Source: Codonopsis lanceolata (lineage: Eukaryota > Streptophyta > Magnoliopsida > Asterales > Campanulaceae). From it: DNA of 64,000 nucleotides. The stretch lies in assembly GCA_013146195.2 (NCBI GenBank), contig CM028377.1:36213632-36277631 (forward strand). The letters are read 5' to 3'. This document shows, piece after piece, positions 13,001-25,000 of this stretch. Made by a program: the position numbers and the translations under genes. A model generated the notes under the pieces. That model saw only the letters and a program-made list of their open reading frames with translations. It searched no databases and was not told where the DNA came from. How positions within the stretch are numbered: the stretch's first letter is position 1; the number at the start of each line of letters is the position of its first letter.

Positions 13001-16000
13001 AGTATCAGTACAAGAGGATTGGTGGAGCATGCCATGAGCTAACATAAATTTGGAGTAAACAGTGGAGAAATATTCTTGAGCATTATCACTGCGAAGATGT
13101 TTGACAGACACACCAAATTGAGTTTTAATTTCAGCATAGAATGCAGAAAAAAAATCAAATAACTCAGAACGATGTCTCATTAAATAAATCCAAGTAACAC
13201 GAGAATGATCATCCACAAAAGTAACAAAATACATATAACCTAACTTCGAGACAATAGGACTAGGTTCCCAAATATCTGAATGAACTACATCAAATGGGGC
13301 ATGCGCCCGTTTATTAACCCTAGAAATATAAGAAATGCGATGATGCTTCGCAAACTGACAAGCATCACATCCAAAAACTGGTAAAGATGAAAGATCTGGA
13401 CATAATTTCTTGAGACTCGACATAGACGGATGACCCAAACGACAATGGATTTGAAACGGAGACAAAAAGGCACTCGAACACACAACTGGAGTAGATGAAG
13501 CCTCAAAGAAATAAAGTCCGCCAGACTCCTGCCCTCTACCAATAATCCTTTTCGTCACACGATCTGAAAGATGCAATGAGTGGGAAAAAATGAGACATCA
13601 CAGTTATGATCACGGGTAAACTTACTAATAGACAGTAAATTGAACGAAAAACCAGGAATGTATAAAACAGAGGATAATGAAAGAGAGGATGTGAGACAAA
13701 TATCACCCCAATGTAAGCAAGAGACCCATTGGCTACACAAGAATACTCGGTAATGTCGAAGATGGAAGGAATGAAGAAAAAATACCTCTATTGCCACTCA
13801 GATGGTCAGAAGAACCGGAATCAATAACCCATTTACAAGGAGAGGAAGAAACACACGCAGTGGGCATACCTGTCTGGACAAAAGTAGCAGTGGAAGAAGC
13901 TTGATACTGGGTATATCTCGCAAACTCATCATCAGTCATCCGTATTACCTTACCCTCACTAGGTTGAGACGGTTGGGGTGGGGGAGTAGACTCAGTGTAA
14001 GAGGCAACATGCGTATATCGATCACCAGATGGTTTACCATGCAACTTCCAACAATTACGAACCACATGATTCGTATCCCCACAGTGATAACAAGTACGAA
14101 CCTCTCTACTCTCCCTACCTCCACCACGGCCACCACGACCTCCTCTACCAAAAGATCGACCACCATGCACGGCCACTAGTCTCCGGACCCAGATTAGGGT
14201 GAGATGTCTGACTCACAAGTGCAGAGGAATCACCAATACTGCTAGTGGGGCCAACTGAAGAGGACTCGAGAGAGGCCCGAAGCACACGAGAGAACACATC
14301 CTGAAGAGAGCCAACACTTGTGCCCGATAAGATTTGAGAGCGAGCAGTACTGAACTCAGATCTCAAACTAGCTAAAAATCCAAGAATAATCAGATGTTCT
14401 CGTTGTGTCTGCATAGTACTAACATCGGTACTCAAAGGAAGCAAAGAACTCCATTCAGTCGCCAATTTCTTGTAGTCCGCAAAATACTGGGTAACACTAC
14501 AACCTTGTTGATCCTGACGAAACATAGCACACGACAAGTCATACATCCGGTTCATGTTATCCTTGCCCCCATACAACACAGCTAAATACTCCCACAAATC
14601 ACGAACATTAGAAGTATGAGCTACCAATTCAGTCGTCTCATCATCCATGGAATTCATGAGCTTCCAATACAAATCAGCATCGGCACGGACCCAAGCAGCA
14701 TCAGTAGAGTTAATTGTAGTGAGATGATCTTCCTTATTTTGCCCTTTTAAATTCATTTCAACAACCCGCCGCCACATTAAATAATTCTTGCCTGTTAATT
14801 TCTTGTCCGTAATTTTTGTACTAGTGGAGAAAACCTCAGAAACCATGGTTTTAGACTCCGTAGTCCCCGTATTCCCTGATGTCGACATCGAAAAACCAAC
14901 AAGCAACCAAACAGAACCACAAAACAAGACTAGGTGATTGATCTAGCCTGAAAAACCCCTAAAAACTTGTTGAATCAAAAAACCAACCTTGAATCGAGAC
15001 CTCCTCTGATCGTCCGAAAAATTCGCCGGCTGGCGCACGACGATAGGTGTGCCTAGACTGGGCGACACAAACCTCCTATGTGCGATCCTTCAAATGACGT
15101 CGCATCTCCTCCGGCGACTCAAACACATGCGCAAGCCTCGATCACCCAAGTCGTATAAAAAACCGAAAGAAAAGAAAAGAAAAAAAAAGAAAAGGGAAGG
15201 ATTTATGAAGAACAATCAGCACATGAGATTAGACAAATTCCTGCTCTGATAACATGTTGATTATGTAGAAGAAGAAGAAGAGACGAGTTGGAGAAGCCGT
15301 AACCTAATTACGGTTAGGCAGAGAAATATATATATGTTTGTGATAAAACATGTTACACCAAGACCCCAAACATATACCTTATACCAACTAAACCCTCAAT
15401 ACTTCTAACACAATACAACAAAGAGATCACCTAGTCCTTAGCACTAAGCGACCACTTTGTCCAAAACCCGACAATGACTTGTCCAAAACACGACAATCCG
15501 TACCCCCCTTTGAGGTCCAATCAAATCCTACCACCTACCCTGGCCAGTTCCCTCGGAGGGAACTCGGCCTATTGCCTAGGTAATCGAACCATCTCATTCT
15601 TAACAATCTTCACCTTTGCAAGTATTCACACAACCCATTAGAAGACATAAAACTCAAACTCGAAACCATCTTGAGCACCTTGTAGAACTGGACCTCCCAC
15701 ATCTCTAAGAGCTAGTAATGTGCAACAAATCCAAGCAATGCTTGAACTTGTATGTTATAACTGGCTTTGTCAACATGTCTACAGCATTCTCCGTGGTGTG
15801 AATCTTTTCTAGCAGAATATCCCCATTATCCATCAACTCACGAATCTTGTGAAACCTCACATTCATGTGCTTCGTCCTTGAGTGATAAATCTGATTCTTC
15901 ACTAGGTAGATTGCACTTTGACAATCACATTGCAACATAACTCTACCTTGCTGAACACCCAACTCCTTGACTAAGCCCCTAAGCCATAGGGCTTCAGCTT

Positions 16001-19000
16001 CAACAGCTGCCATGTATTCTGTCTTGGTCGTAGACAATGCAATAATGGCCTGAAGCATAACTCTCCAACATATAAGTCCACCTGCTAGGGTAAACACATA
16101 ACCTGTGGTAGATCTCCTATGATCATTATCGCCAGCATAATCTGAATCAACATACCTTACGACTGAAAGACCCACACTTTGTTTCTCAAACATAATACCA
16201 CAGTCCATAGTGCCCTTCAAATATCTGAAAATCCACTTGACTGCCTCCCAATGTTGTTTGCCTGGATTAGCCATATACTTGTTTACCACACTGATTGCCA
16301 GTGCCAAATCTGGTCTAGTACATACCATGGCTACATGAGACATCCCACTAGCTTGCATAGGGAACCTTTGACATGCATTGAATTTCTTCAAATGTAGTTG
16401 GGGAATCTGAGGTAGATAAACTGAAGTGATTCGGCAACAGTGTTTTTACTGGTTTTGCATCTCCCTCGGAAGGAACTCGACCTGTTGCCTGGGTAATTGA
16501 GCCATCCCATTCTCAACAATTCTAGCACCTTCAATCTAAAGAATCTCGGCCAAAAATACATCACCACTTGCACTTTTGTAAATAGAAAACATATCTCTAG
16601 CTGTTGGAACACATGTGAAATGAACAACCGGAATCAAGAGCCCATTCAGTACGTAGATTATCACACACAAACATATTAAGTACATCATCGCTATTTTCGT
16701 CAAATACCACCTTAGTTATAAGTGAAAATATTAACATTTGAAATTCAATTATTCCTCCACTTCATTCTTGAGCTTTTAACAATTATAAATAATGTGATGG
16801 GGCTACTACTTTTTCTTGGAAGTCTTGTTATTCTTCTCACCTTCACTTGAACCTTGACCGGACAAATTACTAACATGTTTAACATTTCTATTACTATTAT
16901 TCTGAGAACCATAGTTCAGATAATCATTAGTTAATTATGACGTTCGTGCCCCACCAGAAGTCAGCGTGCCTTTCCCGTACATAAACAGTAGTAACTAAAT
17001 GCTTGTAAGATGATGACAAAGACTTTAGTAAAATTTAACCGACCTTGATCTTTATCCTCAATTTTAACATCGACTTTATCTAACTCATAAATTATCTCAC
17101 AAAAAGCATTCAAGTAATGATGAATATTCATACCATTAGACATTGTGAGGTTAAATAACTATTTCTTTAGGTAAAACCAATTTTATATAGATTTCCCCGT
17201 GTAGACACTCTTCAACCCATAACGCATTTGTGGACTTTTAGTGGATAATATTGTAAAGAACATTATCCTCGTAGCATTGTCGGATAGTGCTAGTCGCCTT
17301 TTAATCAATTCTCTTCCATAACTCATCCTTGATATCATTGGGCTACGCTTCCTTTCTTTCTAAAGCAATCCTTTGATCTTGATCTGCTTGGATTAACACA
17401 TCCCTAACTTTAACTTGCCACAAGCTCAAGTTATTACTTCCATTAAATTTTTCCAATTGAAACTGCGTAGAATTTTCAATGTCTACCTATAATGATTTGC
17501 AGAAGAACTTAAATTTATTTCATATATAATTACAACCTTTATAGTAAAAAACTGATAGACTCATGATAACCTGGGAGACTACTTGGAGCTGTTCTCAACA
17601 TTATCTGTATCCTTTACATGCCCCCGCAAGACGAACGACTGAAGTGTGAGTCCAATCTTAGACATGAACATATCAAAGTGCGAGTGAGACAAAGGCTTGG
17701 TGAGAGCATTTGCGAGCTGATCACATGTAGGAATATGAGTGACACAAAAAAAGCCATGTTGAACTTGCTCTCGATTGAAGTGATAAGCCATGGCTAGATG
17801 TTTCATACTGGAGTGAAAAATAGGGTTGGCACTAAGCTGGGTTGCTCCAAGATTGTCACATTAGATGACTGATGTATGAGATAGTGTGACCCCCATTTCA
17901 CGAAGGAGATTAAATAGCCATAGAATATCAGCTGATGTGGAGGCGAATGCCTTATACTCAACCTACGTGGAACATTGAGCTACAAATTGTTGCTTTTTCG
18001 AGCTCCATGTAATAGGTGTGCGGCCAAGGAACACGACTTGACCCATGGTGAAGGTGTAGTCATCTTTATTACCGGCCCATCAGTATCGAAGAAGACATGA
18101 AGAGAAAGCAAGGAATCACGAAAGATTGTAATGCCTTTGTCTAAAGACGCGGAGAGATAACAAAGAAGTCGTTTGAGAGCTATTAAGTTGGTACTGCGTG
18201 GTTTGTACATGAATTGAGATAACTCGTTTACCATAAATGCAACATCTGGCCGAGCGAGAGCTAAATACTGAAGGCTTCCCACCGTTGCTCGGTAATCGGT
18301 AAGATTATCAATGGGTTCACTAGACTGATTTGAGAGAGGAGCATTGACTAGCATTGGTGTTGGAGTTGCTTTTTCATGTTGCGTATGTATGCGTTCAAGA
18401 AGATCAAGTATGTATTTCATTAGACGGAGAAATAGGCCGTTAGCATTAAGAATCAGCTCAACACACAAAAAATTATATAGAGTACGAAGATCCTTGAAAG
18501 CAAGTATTTTGGCAAGAGTAGTAATGAACCTATCAAGAGCACCCAAGTCTACATTAGTAAGTACTATATCATCCATATAAACAATTTGAAAAATTGGAGA
18601 AGAATGATGATGATGTATAAAAAGTGAGGCATTAGCAATGGATCTCATGAAACCGAACCCAATTGAGAAGGTAGCCAACTCAGTGTACCAAGCTCGAGGA
18701 GCTTGCTTAAGTCCATACATAGCCTTTTTAAGTTTACACACATGGTTCGGAAACTTCACATTGGCAAACCCAGGTGGTTGAGCCATGAACACTTTATCAT
18801 TTAATGTACAATTGAAGAAAGCATTGTTTATGTCAAGTTTTCGAATGTGCCAATTGTTTGTCACGACTAGGCTCGGGAAGGTAGGGATTGTAGCTGGATT
18901 GACTAGGGGAGTAAAAGTATCCATGTAGTCCACTCTGGGTCATTGTTGAAAAACTTTAGCGACTAATCAAGCACGGTAGTGCACAATACTCCGACCTGGA

Positions 19001-22000
19001 TTGTATTTTATCCGAAAAACCCACTTGCAATTTTCAAGGTTCAAACCCGAATCTAGAGGAATAAAATCCCATGTACCCAGTTTGGTTAAGGAACCAATTT
19101 CATCCAACATAGCCTGCCTCCATAGGGGATCGGTTAAGGCTTGGGCAACTGATGTTGGTTCGGTAGGCTTGGTTTGAGTGGTGACAAGGTTGGCATACTT
19201 TGGATTATGTTTAAAGATATTGTTTTTGGAGCGAGTGGCAGTAACGTGGGAAGGAGACAAAAGATGTGTGGACGTATGGGCGGACTTGGCAGTAGATGCG
19301 GGAGGAGGACTAGGAAAGTGAGTGGGGGTGGCTGGTATGGAAGTAGGAGTAGGTGGGTGGGGAAGAGAAGAGACATGAGGGAGAATGATAGGGCACCACT
19401 GTTGTTGGTTGGGATAGGCGGTGATCGATGCGGCAGATGTAAGATGAGTGTATTTGTGGTTGAGTCAAGACAATGATACGCACTTGTGGGTGGAAGAGTA
19501 CCCCACGAAGATGGATGTAATGAAGAGAGTATCAAGTTTACATGAGCATAAGGACGAAGCCATTGATAGCACAGGGAACCAAAACTTCGAAGTTTGAGAT
19601 AATTGGGGGATGGGGTGACCAAAGTGATAGTGAAAGGGTGACTTAGAAGATAGAGTAGGGGTAGGGATGTGATTGATAAGATATGTTGCAGTGGTGAAAA
19701 CAAGAGACCAATACTCTAGAGGGAGATGGGTGAAGGCAACATTTCGCATAACCATTATGTTGGGGTGTGTGAGGGGGAGAAGTAAGATGTGAGATGCCAT
19801 CAATATAGTGAGATAGGTTGTGAGTGCCTGATTTGCATCACCATTATCCGAATAAATAGTTTTAATGGATATCTCAAAATATTTTTCAACTAAGGCTTTG
19901 AACCTAATGAACACCGCTTTTGTATCATATTTGGGTTTATGTGGGTAAAACGATAATAACATAATACTTGAAATTGTCAAATGAATAAACAAGGGATGCC
20001 CATAAATCTGTATAAATCAACTCAAGAGGGGAATGAGAAACCAATGTATTTTGATGAAAAGGGAGCTTATGACTCTTATTAAACTGGCAAGCATCACAAT
20101 TAAAAGCATACCTCTAGAAACTTTAAGCTTAAATGAATAAACAAAATTTTTGATAGTACGAAGGGATGGATGACAAAGCCGATGATGTCAGTCGATGGCC
20201 GACATTTTGACACTAAAGAAGGTGACGATTGAAGAAGGAGATGATGATGGCCATTCATAGATGTTGTGCCTAGTTGGACCCCTGAGTAGATGTGGCCCCT
20301 GTAATACAATCCTTGACAAGAAAAATAGTAGATGAAAATTCGATTAGGAGATTTTTTTCAGAACATAGTTAAGAGAGGGAAACAATATTCCACTGCATAG
20401 TAGAAATAGATAACACATTAGAAAGAGATAGCAAGAGTGAAGAGCAGAGTAGAACCAGTATGAGTTATAGGAAGGTTGATACCATCACGCATGACAATTT
20501 ATTCAGTACCATGATAAGGATAATGGAGAGAAAGATTAGATATATCATGAGTGACATGGTATGACGCCGGAGTCAAGGAACCATGGTGGAGATGGGATAG
20601 GTGTGAAAGCTGTGGTTACATGCACTTGGGGGAAGAGGTGTGGAAAGTGGGACATGGTGGGAGTCAGATTGTAGGATGATTTTTTGGAAAAATGGGACAT
20701 TGGTGGAGGGAGTGACCTTTGGTGATAATCCATTGACATTAACCCAAATATGGTCAAGAGGTGGGTTAGGTACTGCTATGGGTGGGGCGGTTTAAGTGGT
20801 TTTGGCTAATTGTGATGACGGGAATGGACAGGGGGCGAGGCTGAGTTGGCGCGGGGGGGGGGCATGGTGAAGTAGCTAGTACGAGCGAAGGTTGCATGAC
20901 AGAGGCAAACATTGGGTCAAGTATGGGTTGGGTTTTAATAACAAGCTCCCGATTAATTAGTTTTTCATGCAATTCCTCAAAGGAAATGGGAGTATCACGG
21001 GCATAAACAATATCAATAACACTTTGGTAGGATGGATGAAGTCCTTCTAGTACCTTATCGTGATATCTTTAGGATTTAGAAGAGGTATGAATGAAGGAGG
21101 GCTAACTCATTAGTACATGCTTTAATAGCATGCATGTAGTCAGTAATGGATTGAGGACCTTTGACAATGGTTTTGAGTTTAGCTTTGAGCTGTTTGATAT
21201 GACCATGGGAGGGTTTAGCAAAAGTGTTGGAGAGAGTGTCCCAAGTCTCTTTTGTGGTTTTGGACCTAGAGATGAGAGGAACAATGGTCCATTCCAAAGT
21301 GCCAACAAGAGTATCGAAGAAGAGACGCTCTTGACGTACCCAAGTTTGGTGAGTTGGGTTAGGTTCAATAGCTGTTTCTTTACGGAGGGTGGGTGGTGGA
21401 GATGGGAAGGAGCCATCCAAAATTTTGAAAAGGTCATAACTGACAACAGTATCCTCAATTTGAAGTTCCAAGGGAGAAAGTTTGTGGAGTTTAGTTTAAT
21501 GATATTAGGAATGGAAACAACAATAAGTGGATACTTAGGCTAAACAACATTTGGAACAATGATGGTCGCCATAATAAGCAAAGAAGAAAAGGGAAGGAAA
21601 AAAGGTGGATCATTAATGCTCTAATACCATATAATGATTTGTAGAAGAATTTAAGTTTATTTCATATATAATTACAACCTTTATAGTACAAAACTGATAG
21701 ACTCAATGATAACCTGCGTGATAACTTGGACATGTTCTCGTGGGAGACTAGGACTCATGATACAACTAATAAACTGATAACAACAATCTTTACATATTAA
21801 CAATTTAGTTAAAGGATATGTTGGGATTAAGTCTCAACGTTATCTGTATCCTTTACACTGCCATCTTCAAAAACTCCAATCTCTTGATTGCAAATTTTTT
21901 ACTAAACAAAGCTTTGATACCAGTTTGTTATAAGAATGAAGATATTCTCGTATTCAAAATTCCAAGTTTTTATTTTCAATGCGGAAGAAGATCGGTCAAA

Positions 22001-25000
22001 AATAATAGTACTAAGTATTTGGAATAATAATGACAAGAAAATAGAAAATATAACGGAATAAGGGAAGCAACAAATTCACTACAAATGATAAGGAATTACA
22101 ATATAGAGTTTTCAATGTGCTCACCTTAATTAGAAGAAGGATTACAAGGATTGACACTATACTTCAAAGTACCATACCTCTTACAACCCAAAATAGCCAT
22201 GCACTATTTTGTCTAACACTGCCAAGACCTCGAGACCTCAACCACAAATTATGCGTGTTGTCAGTCTCGCTCCATTTCTTTTGACTATAGCTTGTTTTTA
22301 ATTGACATCTCATCACCTCTTTATATAGGCTTAAAGAAAATCCTAATCTAATTGGGATTAATACTCTTAATCCATGTCAATAAAGGTATCCTATTACAAC
22401 TAGGATTAACTTGCTTGAACTTCTCCAATAACTCTTTGGATTTGAGACATATTTCAGGGGTTTCTTCATAAATGGCCAAGTTAAACGGTGTTTACACAAA
22501 TGACCTAACTTATTGAAAAAGATCTTTTATGGATAGATATGAATTGAAAATCCCAAAATACCCTTACTTAGTCAATTAAACTACTCAATGGTTGATTAAT
22601 CGACTCATGAGTTTTCATGGGTCGATTAATCAACTCATGATCAACTCAAGGGTTGTTGATTAAGCAGCTCATAGGTTGATTAATCGACTCATACTATCAG
22701 TCGATCACCATCAATCAAAATGAGTCGGTTAATCGACTCACTAATCAACTTAGTGAGTCAATTAACAGACTTATAATCGACCCATGAGTGATGGCGATCG
22801 ACTCATGAGTCGATTAACCGACTCAATAGTTGATTAACTGACTCAATAGTCGACCGATTCATTACGAGAGATGAACCTAGGGTTTCGACCTAGGATTTGA
22901 AGATGAGAAAGAGAAACAAAAAAAGATAGAGAGGTGAGAGAGACAAACCTTGAAGGATAGCTTAAGGTGGACACCGAGGTGGAGGGAGACAAAAGAATTG
23001 ATTTCGTGTGTTTGTGAGGGAAGCCGAGGGGTGAAAAGGCTATCTAGGTTGGGAAAGGTCTTTTAAGAAGTCTGTATCATTTTTTGGTCAATGGCCATAA
23101 AAGATAATTGGTCGGGTCAAATGGTCATACTTGACCATTTCCTCCATATTTTAATAGCCCCTTTCATTTTATGCTATGCTTCTTGACGGCGGGAAATATT
23201 TAGGTAATGTCTCGTTGTCAAGGTTTTTCCCATTGGTTATACCTTAGAGCAATGACAAATATCCCATGGCATAAAGGTACCTTTTTAGGTAACATCTCTA
23301 AATGCCTTCACCGAAGGTTACTTTTTTTTCCCTCAAAGTGCATAAGCTTTTTTTTTACTCTTTAAAATACGTCAAGAAAGTCACATTAGGTTAACTTTTT
23401 CTTCAACTTTAAATTATTGTCACAAGTCATGTATCTGCTGCAATTACTCTTTAAACCATACCCCAACCTTCATTATTGTTGAATAATTTCTTTGAAATGC
23501 CACAAATTATTTGGATTGGGTCGTTCGGCTATAAAAAGGTCTCTTGAACAACAATGGTGCCTCTGGTGAGGCTTGATTAACCAACTTCTCTGTTGATAGA
23601 AGTATGCAGTAGTAGTTGAGCTAGAGCTCGTTGATAGATGCCTCTGGTGAGGCTTGAATAGTGTTAGTTGGCTAGGACAACAAAGGTATTTCTAGTGAAC
23701 CTTGAACACTCGACCTCCCCATTAGGAGTAGTGGATGACATTAGTTGAACTAGAGTTCATTCGTGAATATTTAGGCTATTATGAACTTTGATGTTTACTA
23801 TATTAGAACAAAATTGTCTTATTGTTGATAGCATTAAAGAATAATTTGAACTAATATTTTAAAGGAAAAGAGCGTAATTGTTGATGGATGATGAAATTTG
23901 AATGAGGACTTATGTCGATAGTTTTCCCAAGGGTTTAGATGGAGAGCGATAACATGAATGAAAGTAATATAATATGTGAACCTCTATGTATTATGTTTTG
24001 GGTATTCTATTCTAGTTCATAGAATCATTAGTTAATAATGACGCTTGTACTTATCCTAAAGTAAGTGTGTCTTTCCCGTGCATAACAGTATTAACTAAAT
24101 GGTAGTAGGATGATGTCAAAGACTTCAGTAAATAAATGACCTTTATCTTTATCCTCAAAGTTTAACAACAACATTAACTAACTCACAAATTATCTTGTAA
24201 AAGCATTAAAGTTATAATGAATATTCTACCTTTAGACATCTTGAACTTAAACAATTTTTTTCTTTAGGTAGAACTAATAATTGGGATAAATACACTTAAC
24301 CCATGTCAATAAAGGTATCCTATTACAACTAGGCTTGTCTTGCTTGACCTTCTCTAATTACTCTTTGGATTTGAGACATATTTTAACAGTCCCTTTCACT
24401 TTACGCTATGCTTCTTGACAGTGTGAAATATTTAGGTAAAGGTTCGTTGTCAAGGTTTACCCCATTGGCTATACCTTAGGGCAATGACAAATATCCATGG
24501 CATAAAAGTACCTTTGGGTAACATCTCTAAATTCCATCATCGATGCCATCGCCGAAGGTTACTTTATTTTCCCTCAAAATGCATAAGACTTTTTTACTCT
24601 TTAAAATATGTCAAGAAAGTCACATTAATTCAACTTTTTCTTTAACTTTAACTTATGTATTGTGGCAAGTCATGTATCACTCTTTAAACCTTACCACAAC
24701 CTTCATTATTATTGAATAATTTCTTTGAAATGCTACAAATTATTTGGATAGGGCCATTCGGCTAGAAAAAGTTGTCTCTTGAACAACAATGGTGCCTCTG
24801 GTGAGGCTTGAATAACTGACTTATCCATTGAGAGAAGTAGGCTGTAACAGTTGAACTAAAGCACGTTGATAGATGCCTCTGGTGACGCTTGAATAGTGTT
24901 AGTTGACTAGAACAACAAAGGTATTTCTAGTGAACCTTGAACACTCGACCTTCCCCTTAGGAGTAGTGGATAGTATTAGTTGAACTAGAGTTAATTCGTG

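Larger units (their letters stand above)
10573..15410 (-). mobile_element. Copia C, complete and young Ty1-copia retrotransposon
   Basis: Both LTRs (10573-10729 and 15255-15410) begin TGTTGATTATGTAG and end ACTTCTAACA. By eye they differ by two substitutions and one single-base indel. The 5-bp target duplication CAATA is perfect (10568-10572 and 15411-15415). The polypurine tract lies at 10730 (plus strand TCCCCCTCAAGC). The primer-binding site, read on the minus strand as TATCAGAGCAGG, lies just left of 15255 and fits initiator tRNA-Met. Gene order on the minus strand is gag, zinc knuckle, protease, integrase, RT, RNase H. It sits inside the 3' LTR of copia B. Confidence 0.92.
10282..16518 (-). 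mobile_element. Copia B, older element inserted in A and itself split by C
   Basis: The left (3') LTR runs 10282-10572 and, beyond young element C, 15416-15605, about 480 bp in total. It starts TGTTGTGCACAG and ends TTCTTAACA. A minus-strand polypurine tract follows at 15606. The interior keeps RNase H and part of RT (15705-16391). The right LTR is reduced to its last 60 bp or so (about 16457-16518), so an internal deletion removed gag, integrase and most of the 5' LTR. Flanks ATTCC (10277-10281) and ATTCT (16519-16523) match at four of five bases and fit a 5-bp target duplication inside element A. Confidence 0.7.
17488..21856 (-). mobile_element. Copia D, older Ty1-copia element inserted in A
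   Basis: The left LTR (17488-17618, 131 bp) and right LTR (21630-21856, 227 bp) both start TATAATGATTTG and both end TATCTGTATCCTTTACA. The left copy lacks about 96 internal bp. Flanks CTACC (17483-17487) and CTGCC (21857-21861) match at four of five bases. The polypurine tract is the plus-strand TGCCCCCGCAAG at 17619, and the primer-binding site TGGTATTAGAGC reads on the minus strand next to 21630. The interior encodes gag, integrase, RT and RNase H in many broken frames. Confidence 0.85.

Noticed and set aside
23555..23790. Functional tRNA genes
   Set aside because: A and B box-like motifs exist but a cloverleaf with anticodon arm cannot be formed.
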